Assembly (NCBI GenBank): GCA_013397935.1
Contig: VZRN01005010.1
Location: 2,945,197-3,009,196 of the forward strand
Direction of reading: 5' to 3'
From: Dasyornis broadbenti
Taxonomy: Eukaryota; Chordata; Aves; Passeriformes; Dasyornithidae
DNA: 64,000 nt
Shown one piece after another: positions 20,801 through 33,871 of the stretch. The notes below the pieces were generated by a model. The model had not been told where the DNA came from. It worked only from the letters and a program-made list of their open reading frames with translations, and made no database searches. The position numbers and the translations under genes are program-made. The stretch's first letter is position 1. Every line of letters begins with the position of its first letter.

Positions 20801-23800
20801 GGAGTGTCGCACAATGCCATTATGGTCCTCAGGGCTGACTTTTGCATTTAGGTATCCATGTATCACTGAAATCACTGGGATATGCTAGCTTTAGCAGCAA
20901 GATAGCTGACTAGCCAAACCAGTTCTTTCAGAAGGTGTCCTTATCTTCCTTGAGCACAAACTGCCTTTGCTTAATAGCCCTTTAGAAACAAGCGTAGTGG
21001 AAGGTTTGCTTCATTTTAGGGAGGATGACAGTACCTTCATGGAATGGTTTTGCATAGAAACTTGATGTTGCTACAAACTCCTGCTCTAGTCCAGCTTTCA
21101 GCAGTATGTGTGCATCAGAGAGTACAGTCACACTGTGTATAGGAGTGGAATTACCTCAGAACGAACTGATACTCAAAATCGCTGTCAGCATGTTATGTTA
21201 TAAGCAGCATTTATAGGTATGAGAACTTGTGTTACATCTCGCGTTAGACTTGGATCTGTATTGCAAAAGTGTTTGTGTAACACAAATTTGACTTGTAGAA
21301 CTTTATTTGAGGGAGCTAGAACCGGCTGTACTCACAAAAGCATCTTCTGGCTGGTCTATATTAGCAATGCTTCCTGGGGTAACCTGGCTGACAAACCTTT
21401 ATAAACTAGTTAAAACAGGGATGAGGTCTAATTCTGTAAAAAGATTACCTGCTAGATAGAATAATTGTCATTTTGGAACTGTGTGAATTACATTAGGCAT
21501 CTTCTAATTGTGTTTATAATTTCTCAAACCCCCATTCTGCTGTACTGCTCTCCTTGAGCATCTACTAGCAGAAAATGAACTTTGGTCAGTCAGGGCTCAT
21601 CTGGCACAGGAATCACATTCAACTTGGTTGGGAAATTGCTAGTTTTATCAGAAAGTTACTAGGAAATGCAGCAGAGCTTTTATTTGCTTCTCAGTGGAAG
21701 GATTGTTCTCACTTTTTGATTGCTGCATTTGCTTTGTGGCAGTTGTAAGAGGTGTGTAGCCTGCAATGAACACTCGAGCAGCAGTTTCTGCAGTGACAGG
21801 GACGGTCGCCTGTCTCGCACTCACCTCAAGGTTAGCTTGAGCAACACATCTTGCTGTAAGTGCAGAACTTGCCTCTCTGGGTCCTGAGCAGTGCTTCACC
21901 CAGCACCTGCGATAGGGGCCATGGCCAGGAGCCGTGCGATGATGAGATCTGTGGCAGGGGAGCAGGGATAATGACGAGGGGGCCCTCACTGCTGGGATGC
22001 ACCCTTCAAACAAGGCTGATGCAATGCCACACACCTCTGGTGATGAGGGTGGTATAAGAGCTGTGCTGGATGTGACTCATCAGAAGTCCTTCGTTCCTGA
22101 GGACCGCTGCTGTTCATACCTGTCGGCTTTAGAGAGCTCCTGAAATGCATGAGGACATGGAGGGCCCGCACTAGGGGTTTATCAGCATTGTGTAAGTGCT
22201 GGTAGAAAATGTTCAGGTGAATTATGTTTTTCCAGGGATTAATGGTACACAGTGTGGAAATCCACTGCTTGATGTTTTGTGTGGACTTTGACAGTCCTTG
22301 CTCAGCTTAATACAGTACACACTGATCCTGTTAAGTACATATGGATTTGACCTTCTCCTGTGCCCCTTCTTCCAGGAACTTCCAGGAACACTGTTAGTAG
22401 GTACAGTGTGAGACCTAGTGCTGGTGTTTCAGTCTGTTCTGGTTATGTTACTTCTTGACTGCCAACTATGGCAAATGGAATTGTAATGCTTCCTTTTTTA
22501 TGGCTGAATTCTGCTGACCTAACAGTATTGAGTAATAGTGTATTTTTTTAATTATTATTTCAGAAGTAGTTACAGAACATTTGGCATTAGTATGTGCAGA
22601 AGAAGTCATTCTTAAAGGAAACATGGAAAAAAAAGGATGTACTCTTCTGTACAGAGAAGTTGGACCAAAATAAATGTCTATTTCTGCTGAAGCAACAGGG
22701 TTATTTATTAGGAACTGTGATACGACATTGTAGTTTGTCTTTCAGTGAGAATGTGTAGGTGTGGGTCTTGTGCTCTCTATGCTTAATGACACTCAGAGTT
22801 GTTCAAAGGAAGAAATGTGAGAAACCTACCTGTGAGATTGTGTGTTTAGACAGGAAATCTGTCTGATGACCAAAGTGAAAAGATGCAGCCACGTGGGTTG
22901 GCCATTGAGCTAACAAGTGTAAGTTCCACCACACCACTCCGTTTTAAAATTATTTTTTTAAGGAACAGAAGGCATAGTTAGGAGACAGAAGCGTTGGATT
23001 TATGTATCCCATACGGATGTGTGAGCTTTCATTTTGAAGCTTCAATGCAAAGTGCCTGTTGACAGATCCATGCAAGGCAGATGAAGGGATCCTCCTGCCA
23101 GCGTGCCTGCTTCTGCCCAGCACATCTGTGTATATGAAAGTAAACATCTACGTGTTCACATGCATGTTCTACTAGCAGAGTGCATTGAATCACGGGTGGC
23201 TTTTGTTTGTTTCAGTGGTTGAAGAGGGAAAAAAAAACTAGAAGAAAAGAATAACTTCCAGTCATACTGAAACAAATATGTCAGGGGTGGTTTTAGTGAA
23301 GTGAAGAGAAAAAAAAAACAACAAACAACAACAAAACACCAAGAAAAAAACCCTGTTTCAATATAACTGGGAAGATCAAATTTGACCTGAGAACATTTCT
23401 TTTCAAGCTGTGTAAGAAGCAAAATGAAATGTCGTTTGAAATGAAAATTTGAGGGTTTATTTTGAAAATACCAGAATACCACTTGATTTTCTTATGCCTC
23501 CCTCTCACTTAGTTTTTTTGGCCAAGGCATGTTTGCTGAGCTTGGCTCAAAAAACTAAGGTTTTGGCAGTGGGGTGCAGTAATAGTTCTGCTCTGATCTC
23601 TATGAACATTGAGATAAATGAAGTCGAAAATGCTTGTGATCACTTTTTTCTATTTTCATCATTGAAATAATGAAATAGGAAAAATAATGAAATAGAGAAA
23701 AATAAATATGTTTAAATTAAAAGGAGCTTGGTATCCATTACGTCCCTGACCTCCGCGTGTTTGGTGCCTTCACCGTATCTTGCTGAGCTCTGGAGGAGGA

Positions 23801-26800
23801 GCCCAACGCTTGCAGGCTCCTTGCTGGAGGGGCAGGAGCAGGCAGCCGGGGCTCTGGGCAGGCAGGGTGATGCTGCTGAGCAGCAGCAATGCCCCAAGGG
23901 CCAGCAATGCTTCTGTGTGGGTTAAAAGCCTTGTCTGGCAGTTGCCTCTCTGCAAAGGCGCCATGTGAAGGGTAGGTAGCCTCCTCGGGAGTATCCTCCA
24001 ACTCCCTGGAAAAGTGCGGGATTTGCCAGCCCCCTCCATCCCAAACTGAAAAACTAAAAATATTCAGCAACAGCAAAGGCAATTGTGCCAGAACCACTCT
24101 GTTGGGAGAGATGGCTCCTTCCAGGGCACAGAGACCAGTGGGGTTGGATGCCTTGGCAGGGACTGTGTCAGACAGGATGTTTTCTGGGGAAGAGGTGGAA
24201 GGAAGGAGAAGAGGATATAAACCAGCTGCCTTGATGACAGGATAGCAGTATTTTAGCTCTGGCTTTTATAAGAAGAAAATTATCACTTTGTGGGAATGGG
24301 GTTTGTATGTTTGGTAATCAGAACACGGTGGCATAATTCCTGCCTTCCCATCACCAGATTCTGCAGTAAATACGAAGATAACCAGGAAAGCCCTGGAAAT
24401 TGGCCACCCTTGGCACTGGGGCACTGTGAGCTTGCACGGCACATTTCCTAGATAGGGAAAAGTATTGTTTTACCTATCATGAGTCAAGGGATCGAAGCCA
24501 CAGAGACTTTGAATTCTTGCCTGTGGCAACACATCTGGCCACTGATGAAGTTGCCTGCTAGTACTTTGGCCTCTCACCCCGTGCCCAAGCCAATGATAAA
24601 CACTGCCTGGAGTTGAAGGTAACCAACATCCTACTTGGGGCTTATTGGCAAGCTTTCAAAAAAATGTCTCATGCGGAGCATCACTCCTCCTCTTTCCTGA
24701 AGGCCCTTCTCTGTGTCCTTCCCTGAGGACATGTCCCTTGACGGAGGCTGGCTGGAGCCTGGGATGAGGTGACCTGTGGTGGCACACGTCTGGCTTGGCT
24801 CCTGGCGACTGAGGTGTGCTCATTCCCTGCCTGTGGTAGGGCTCAGCATGCCAGGCCCCTTGCTCTGCTGCCCCGGGGAAGCCCCAGCACCTCCTGACAT
24901 AACAGCAGTGTGAGACAGTAGCTGCAAATCAACGTTGGGTGTAAGCAGATGTAAAGTCTGAATTGTTTCGTAAACTATGCTTTCTATGTAGCTGCAGCGC
25001 AATTATGATGGCAATTTTCACATTTGCGAGGCCTAACTTCAAAAAACAAATCCTAACACAAAAAACAAAACAAAACAAAATTGTAGCTGCTTCTGTCTGA
25101 GGATATGTATTCCCTCCCCCTCCTCCCATTAAGATCTGAGACATATGTGCAATTCTGAAAGTTGAGTTTGATTCGCATTTGAGGCAGTGGATGTTTCTTC
25201 ACGAGAGCTTGTACTTCAATTCTGCAAAGTGAAGTTATGGCTGCATGTGCAGTTCCCTATTACTAAGCAATTATATGATCCTGAAAAATAACAATTTTTC
25301 CATTGCATTAATTAATTCAGTACATTGGAATTAAGTTTGTTTTTTTTTTAATTAAGCTCGCAATGTTTTTGTAGAACAATGATGTTTTCTGAAGTTCACT
25401 CAGGAGGTAAGACTAAAGAAGGAGGCAGGGTTCAAGGAAGAAGCTTGTTTTAGCAGTTGGGTCAGTTATTTCAACAATGCCTTTAGCAAAGAAGTAAGAG
25501 GCTGTTTGCACAAATCAGTAACTAGTTCCCATGATTCAGATTGAATCACGTAGCTCAAGTCATTTGAATAAATAAATGACTTCTAGTAAGTGAGACAACC
25601 TCTGCAATTAGGATGGCATGCTGCATATTTCATGTTATTTATTATGTGGTTTTCAACAGATATGATTAAGCTGGTTTACACTCGGAATGCTAGGTAGCAT
25701 TTCAACACAAGCCACTTCACCAGAGCTCGCATTAAAATGAGGTGCACATTTGTTTTGCACAGGTGACATTGTGCTGTATCTTCTACATTTATGTTTTCTT
25801 ACTAATTTTCTTCAAACAGATACTTAATAGGAAAAAGAAGTGACCTGGCCAAGTGCACCTCCATTTTCTTTAATTGTAGCGGGGAATTCTCAAGCAGGTA
25901 CTTTCCAAACATTTACAGTTGCTGCAGTCTTAGCTTTCCTTCATGTCTTACTCGGCCATCAACTCCCATGGATGTGCATAATTAGAGGTGCATTAAACTG
26001 CTTTTCTCAGATGTGTTCATGGATTATGGGCTGTCCCTGGTGTTTCCAAGGGGATGTGCTTCATGGGTCACCTGCAACTTCTCATGTTGGATTTGGACTC
26101 AGACTGAGAACATTGCAATTCAATGAAGAAGACAAGGAAGAAGTCTTCTTGGCCTTTGTTTCCTGATGTTATTTTGTAGTTTATCTTAATTTTAAGTAGC
26201 TGTATTATCAAATTGAAAAATCCCCGGTGTTGTGAAAATAGTATTTTTGAAAAATGTATTGTAACTTTACTACTCTGTCATTCCTGTTTGTACCATGTAC
26301 AAAGCAATGTTAATTTAAGAAAATACACCCTGGACTATCAAAGGCAGTAAGTAGCTCTGGTTAAAGGTACACTCTGGGGATATGGAGAATAGGTAAAATT
26401 TGGGGCCTACTGACCAAGTGATCATCTGCTCTATTCAGGAGAAAATTTTGCTATCATGTTTCTTTGCAACTTTTTGGGTTAATATAGCATGAAAGGTGCA
26501 TTAGACACAAGGGCTACCCATTTGCTATAAGAACTTTTAAAATGATATACCAGATAAAAATACCATTTTGCTCTGTTTCTTCTGAGACTGTAAGTTACAG
26601 TTCTCCTACCTGAAGACACTGGTGGTGAACTTTGCACAAACTTTAGAAGCTGGGGTAAAAATAAAACCTCCTTAATTTCCTTTAATCATTGGGAAGGGAC
26701 AGCACTGATATGAGCAGATATGACTAATGTTTGACAGCCTTGCTTCTCGTGTTAAATCTGAAGGCTTACGGATCACTGGGCACATGAAGACAAGGAAACC

Positions 26801-29800
26801 TTCCCCCACAGAAATGTGAGGGATGTATCCTCCAGTCTCTGAGTGACTGGTTGGCACGATGTTTTGGAAACTACTGAATAGTAAGTGCCTTTAGTCAAAA
26901 GCTATTACAAGAGTGGAGTGGTTTTTCTCCTCCATTTTTATTGCAACCTATTTCTCATGAATGGAACTTTGACATTCTTGCTTCTTGAACAGGATTCAAT
27001 TTGTTTTACTGCTCTTCAGACTAGCTCAGCACCAAGTACATGCCTTTTTTTTTTTCTTTCCCATGAAAAACAAACGGAGAACCCCAAGTGAAAAACCAAT
27101 TAAACCAGAACAAAACAAACCAATTTTTTTGGAAGCAGAATTGTTAGTTGGCAAAATCTTGACTCTGGAAGCTGCTTTGTCACAGCTAGACCATAATTGA
27201 AGCTGTTAGGTTTCTGCATGAACATGGGTTTTACACCACAGAGCAGTGTGTAGGATGTGGGGCCCTTGGCATTTGATGAGTGTTGGGAAGTGGTGGAAGT
27301 GTGACTTTGTTTTCAGAGCCAGACTAAGGGAGAGGAGTAACTCCCTGAAAACCAAGCTGTTGGAAAACTTAGTAGCAGTAACGTCTCTCTTCCCTCAGGT
27401 ACTGATCCAGGTCTTTCCTAATGGAGATCTGTGGTAATGTGAACAGAAGATGAGCTATGCCCAGAAGAGCTTTTTCCACCTCAGGTTCCATATTTGAATT
27501 CTGGCTGCTATCAGAATGGTGAGACTGTCCTTAGTGAGACACAATGGCCAGCAGGGCACTGATTGCCTGTACAAATGGACCATTTGGTGTTTGGCTTTCT
27601 AATGAAAAAACCCTTCTAGCTGGTCCTTGTGTACCAAAACATGCTGGGGACAGACCACAGGCTTCCACTGGAAGTTTCACCCATGTAACTTCAACTACAA
27701 GGGAGGAAGTTGAGGAAGGTCAATGTGAGAATTGAGCTGCTGTCTGTGCAGCAGACTGAGTGAAGTGCTTGCAGGGTGGTATCAGCTCCACACTTTGCCT
27801 TTATTGTCATGTTTGTAACGTGGGCAGATTTTGATGCCATTATCACTACCCCAAAATTAATGGCAGAAGTGCCGTCTTCGAGAGTAGGATCAGGGACAAG
27901 TATTTCACAGCAGATCCGGAAGAGAAAACATGCAAGCCAAATTTATGTTGTGTGCTCAGCTTCCACCTACCTGTAGAGGAAGATAGGTAGTTGAGTTGCA
28001 GAACTTTTAATTCAATGTAAAAGTAATTTGTAGTTCCTAATTTGACCTCCTGCAGTGAGGAAGTCTGCAGTAGGAGGTAAAGTCAAAACTTGAGCATCTT
28101 CAATTATCTGGTAGGATCTCATTATTTCTTAAAACATCTATGTTAGTACATATGCCCAGTTAATGGCTCAGTTTGATATTTGTCTCTTTGTTTGGGATTT
28201 GAAAGGATGACCACTGAAATGCTCTCTCATTTCCATCTGGTCTGCAAAAAGTAATTAAGTGTTGAACAATGGTATTGTCAGTCTGTTTCCTACCTAATAA
28301 GCTCTGCAAGGTGCTCTTGTTAATGATTTTATTATTTCAAATCTACTCTTGTTCTCTCTTTCCCTCGTTAATGAGGCAGATGCCCTAGGCAGCATCAGTT
28401 TATCACGGTTGTCTATGGTGTATGAACTAATCCAGCACCAAGGAAGTTTGTGTTCAGCAGTGAGTAAGATGCTCCCATCAGTATGTGTGGATAATTCTCG
28501 CTGACACTTGAAAGACATAACATGTGCAAAAAGGGAAGAACAGAACCTTTTTCTAAATGAGGGTCATCTTGATTTGAACAGCAGCAGTCTGGTTTGCATC
28601 AATGAGCACATGTTATTCAGTGAATTAAGAGTAAAAATAGCTAATTAACACCTTCTCTGTTTCTCTTCTGTCTGGTCATTAGTTACTACAAGCCAAATTA
28701 ATTCCTGTCAGCAAAGGGCAGGGAAGGGTGTCAATGACAAACTCGGGTCAAGAACTGAATCCTCTGATGTTCTGGAGAGAAATATTATCTTTTTCATTGT
28801 ACTGCCTGTATGATGTAATTTAATACAGGTATGCTTAGCTAACATCTGTGTCTTGTATTTCAACTTATGAAGTGAAAATCTGAATTTGAAAGAAGGGCTA
28901 TTTTATCCTGGTTTAGTGTGGTACCTGCTGGATCCTATCTGTGGACTAAAATACAATTTCAGAGACTCGGATCATTTCAGAAATAGTAAACCTATGACTT
29001 CTGAGTAAACAGACTGATTATAATAGAGAGGATTAGAAAATGGATTGATGTGGGCCAACACTGTGCTACTGAGAGAGATGATATCGTACTGGTAATCGTA
29101 CTGTTGGGCTTAATGGCCCATAAACTTCGATAAAAGCTTTTGTACAATTGTCAACAATAATTCCATCCATTGTTAGATTGCCAGTGAATGTCTTCAGCTC
29201 CTGGAATAAATTGCTACCATCAGTCGTGTTTATGTAATTTCATAAAATAAGACTTTCACTATGAACATGTAATAACTCTAATAATAAATAATAAATAATA
29301 CTGTCAGCTAAAAATTAATGACTGAGGTCCACAATTGCTGTAGCTGCCCAGAAGTCCCTTACCTGGCTTGATTTTACATCGGGGGTTCCTGTGTGTAGAG
29401 GACAGGCACTTTTTTATTACCTCTGCCAGGTGCTCACTAGGTCAGCAGGAATAGGCAACACCACTGCAGGGTTTTTATGAAAATTAAAAGCAGTTTAAGT
29501 TTACTATATTTCTACTCTGTTGTTAGTTTTCACTGTGGCTTTTTTGGCATTACGATTACTAGAACATGAACATTAAAAGGGCTTAATTACTTTCATAAGC
29601 ATTAGTACGCCATTTAAAAAAAAGAAGTGCAAAGCACTTAAATTTTGTCTATAACTTACCCGCTGTATCAATGTATGGTCCCTTTCAAATTCTTTTCACA
29701 GCTACTACCTTCCTATCTTTCCCTTTCCCCCCCCCCCATCCCTTCCACATAATTGGTTAGATGAATTATTGGCCACAGTGTGATGCAAAATGGGCTTTAA

Positions 29801-32800
29801 TCCAAAGTGGGAAGAGAAGGAAGTTCTTTTGCAAGAAAATAAATAGCACAGGGTATTTAACAGTGCATTAAGCAACATAGCTGTTAATACTGCTCTGATA
29901 ATGCAGTGAGGAGAGCAGGGAAATATCTCATTAGTTTAGCCATGCAGTGAATTGCTCCAGCTCTGATGTTTTGTTGGTGATATTCAACATACCCAATGCA
30001 GATGCATTGATATGCAAAGCTTAATGAAGAGTTGAACATGGACTTTCCACCTCTGCAGCATGAGAAGAAAAGGAGGAGCTGGTTTACCTGCTTGTAAGTG
30101 GAGTTTCATTTTTGTATTCTGGGAAGGAGGGGAACAGAAAAGTGCTAAATAGACACAAGGTCTGTCCTCCTAGAGTAGATGCTTGCCCATATTGATTTGC
30201 TTTATTTTCTTTAGGGGGTGATGGTAGAGGTAGGAAGGTATCTTGGGGGAATATATTCTACAGTCTCTCCACCTCTACAGCTTCAGGAGTGCTTTACCCC
30301 AGAAAATTACAATTCTTAAGTTAATGATCTTGAATTATTGGCCTATTGATAAAATTGCTTGCTCCATCTCCACCTTCCTGATGTATCTGATGTATTGTGG
30401 GTGGTAAAGTGGGATTCAAGGAGGGCCTCAAAATGGTTTGGCTTCCCAGCTTTAAAACATGCAACTTTGAAAAAAAAACAATTGCAGCTACATGCATGGA
30501 AGCTTACAGAAAAGGAAAAATTATGGAGAGCTGGAGAAGAAAGAAGAAAATCTGGAACTTTTGCTTCTCAGTTACAGTAACACTGCAACAGGGACGTGCA
30601 TTTTCTCTTCTGGCTCAATTCAGCAAACCATAGGCATCATATCCCTTTGAAGTCTATGGATATTTTGCCTGCCACTGCAGGTTCAGGTTTTTTTATTACT
30701 TTATTTGCCTAAGAAAACCCTTCTCATCTAGTTTAAAGGGAAAAACTGATACAGAACACCACATTGTGTTATATGAATACTATGCCAAAAAGTAATTCTC
30801 CCAAAACAGAAGGTAAGATGATAATCACATTCCAAAATTTTATGGTATCAGTGTTATAACTTGAAATGAGTTTTTTGCCTGGGTAAGGCAAGTAAGTCTA
30901 GTAAGTACATATTCTCATTATTGTCCTTCCACTTTCTTTTCCTAAAAGATTGTTTCTGTATATAGTTTTGGATATGATCAATATGGGTGAATTTTTTTAG
31001 ACTGTGCAAAGCACTGTGGCTTCAGGAATTGATTTCTGCCAGCCAAAGCGGTGGTCTCATGGTTTAGCCAAAATGAGATATCTCTAAACTTGCTGGAATG
31101 AAGAGACATTTCACTCACACACTGGATGTATTGAAGCCAAAATTTTTACAATTTTTTGCAAAGAAGTGCATATATGTGTATGTGTGTGTAGCATACACCT
31201 CTCTCTCTTCCTGTGAACTATTTGCTATAGGGCTATATATGTTAATATGTAATTCTTAGTATATAGAGGCCTCTGGAACTCATGCTTCATCATTTAAGAA
31301 AAAATGGTGTTACCACAGCAACTGCTATGCCACCCGGCACTGAAGCAGCTCCCGTCTCTGTAGCGCTTATAAAAGTACATTAGACAGATTTTTAAAGTGC
31401 ATGTAGCTAAACTGAGAGCAGGAACTTAACACTTGGGTGCAAGGAGAGCATGAACTTGTTCAGAAGCTGAGAAAAGTTCTTAATGGAAATAAGGAGCAAT
31501 AGATCTAATTCAGCAAGCTCTTTGACAGATGGATTATTTCAAGTCTTATGTGCAATCCCTTTGAAATCAGATGAGTTCTGTATAGGGCTAGAATCTGTAC
31601 AGGTTCAAGAGTCCTGTTTTACAGGTGACAAAAATTACACTGTAAAAGGGAGTGATGGTTTTGAGAGGCTCCAGTGGTGACACTTTCATAGGGCGTGACT
31701 GGTGAGGGCAGATACTTGGCATTTCTCTACAATGAGCCACTGAAAATGATTGAAAGGGAAGTCATGAGTAACTGGAAGTATCAGAAGTTTTGAATTATGG
31801 GTGGTTTTGAATTTTGGACAAGGTTTCACATCACATCTGTGCATCACCTGTATTTTACATAGCAAGGAATCTTTGTTACAAGGTGTGCATATAAAGATGT
31901 TTTGTTGTCTATTAAATGTTAGAGTAGTACATTTTAAAAGTTTCTGCACTATAAATTATAATTATTTTAGGGGAGGCAACAGACCTAGGAAAGACTAGGA
32001 AAGGTTTAAAGCTAGTCTGAACCTAGTAGTGTAAAGCTATTTGAGTTTTCCTTTTAAGACACTATGGTGTAAGAAGATCATGCTCTAGCTGGATGTTCAG
32101 AGCTGAACCCAAGCCCTGATGAAGCTATAGGTTGTCATTAAAGTGCCTCTGAAGGTTCACGAGTTTTTCACGAAAGCCATGGTGGGTTGTAAGGCAGCTT
32201 TCCCTTCGTAGCCTGGGTCAGGTAGGCACGAACACTGAAAGATCTCTTTTGGATGATTTCTGAACCTCTACCTTTTGCACTTTCACTGCAGTATAACCCG
32301 CAGCACTTAAGCTGATATTCCTTCTCTGTAATTCCCGTTCTGATCTTCCTCACAGATTCTCTCTCTTGGTAATGATCTTTACTGTTACTCTTACTTTAGG
32401 ATGGTGGAGCAGGTTTTGTACTTGATAACTATCCTACAGCCTCAGTATGTTTTGTTTGAACAAATGCCAAAAGGACTTAGAAGTTCACTGAGGTAAAGGC
32501 AGCAATAGTGGCTATATGCTGGAACTGGAAACAGCACCTTTTGGTGCTGCCCAACGGATAAAAGAAACTGATTGAGGGGGTCCCCAAGAAGTTTCTTCAG
32601 AAACTCAATTTAGTTCTGGTACAAATATGCCAGGGGAGTCCAGTGCATAAAGGATATTTCATGCATGTTCCCAGTACTGTATTAAATTAACAGGCTTGTA
32701 GTGAAGGTGTTCAGACATGTAACATGTATGATAATTTGCCTGAGACAACAAAAAAGAAGTAAATTTGTAGTCAAAAGCAGAATTTTTAATGACTTGTTTT

Positions 32801-33747
32801 GTTATTTGTATGTAGTGCTTTAAGTACTACAGCAAAAATTGAAAGCAGGCAGTGATTTATCTCAGAAATACACATCCACCTTCAAAAATCCAGCCTGTCT
32901 GCCTGATATCTAATTAATCACTCACTTCTGGTGATAAACTCGATGTTACGTTGGGAATGCTTTCCAGTACTAGCAGGTTTTTAACAAGCTGCTTGAGATA
33001 CATATTAAAGATGCTTTTAGAGACATAGAGACAGAAGAGCTTAGAAGTCTGATGACTGTTTATTTGAAAGGAGCTCCCGGGGCAGAGGAACTGGGTTCCC
33101 CATTCGTAGTGGTTTAACCAGGTAGGGAATTTATTTGTTCGTCTGCTCACAGAGACGTTGAGGGGACAGTCTGTTTTGAATTTTAAAATTAAAGGCATTG
33201 GCATTATTTCAGTACCTGAAGTTCAGGGCCTTGCTTAAAGGATGTGGTGGTAGGTAGGGTTTTCTCCATAACTCACAACCTCTGCACAAAGTGCAAGTGA
33301 GTGACTGATGTCAGGGAGACGAAGCTTCCCAAGGTTTAGAAAGTTATTTCGTGGACTCCATATTTCATTGCACCAGACTTATTTATTATGCTTAGCCCTC
33401 CTAGTTTAAAATGCATGTGTTCCCTTGCTGTGTTTCCTGATTGTATGCAACATGATATGCTAATGAGAGAGAGCTTGCTTTAGCTATGGACTAAATTAAA
33501 CATAAGAGGCTTCTGAAAGCCAGGCAAGTTTGTTAGCATACTTTCATTTATAGGAAGGAATAGCAAACATCTACCTGTGCAGCAGGCGGCTGCATGGGCA
33601 GCTGTTATCTAAAGCTAACAGTACTTTCACAGGTATGAAAAGAGGACAGTGTAAGTATCTGCAGCATTGTGATATGAAAACATAAGGTCATATTCTACCC
33701 TTAGGTAAATCTTCTGCAGCTCTGCTGAAATGCTGAGGTGCTGTGCT
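17871..33747 (+). other. Intron 1 of the plus-strand gene, first part
   Basis: About 16 kb of AT-rich DNA with no recognisable exon, transposon body or RNA gene. Small features include a (CAAAA)n run near 25,060-25,079, an AAC-rich run near 23,318-23,336, a run of about 11 C near 29,727-29,737 and a TAAATAA-type run at 29,281-29,300. The 108-codon frame at 25840-26166 and the 121-codon frame at 19471-19836 show no domain. A splice-bounded open segment at 32400-32492 is discussed under findings and is not called as an exon. Assignment as intron rests on the exon 1 donor and the absence of any downstream coding evidence. Confidence 0.5.
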
Positions 33748-33767
33748 CAGGTCTGAAAGCAGACCTG
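33748..33767. repeat. Perfect 8-bp inverted repeat with 4-nt loop
   Basis: CAGGTCTG, AAAG, CAGACCTG. Each arm contains an E-box-like CAGGT or ACCTG core. It could be a small hairpin or a paired binding site. It lies about 90 bp upstream of a poly-A tract (33856-33871). The stem is too short to be a microRNA precursor. Confidence 0.8.
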
Positions 33768-33855
33768 GGTCTACAGCCAGGAAAAGCAATGTTCAAAAGC
33801 AGGGATGCAAGTCTTTCAGGTTTGCTCCCAGTCTGGGCTGTGAGGTGTAAAGGTT

Positions 33856-33871
33856 AAAAAAAAAAAAAAAA
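33856..33871. repeat. Poly-A tract (16 A)
   Basis: Short homopolymer. I see no target-site duplication or recognisable element body upstream, so it is not called as a retrotransposon tail. Confidence 0.85.

Noticed and set aside
25840..26166. 108-codon open frame in the intron
   Set aside because: No recognisable domain, no exon boundaries at its ends, no repeat or retrocopy signature. Length is within chance for this amount of sequence.
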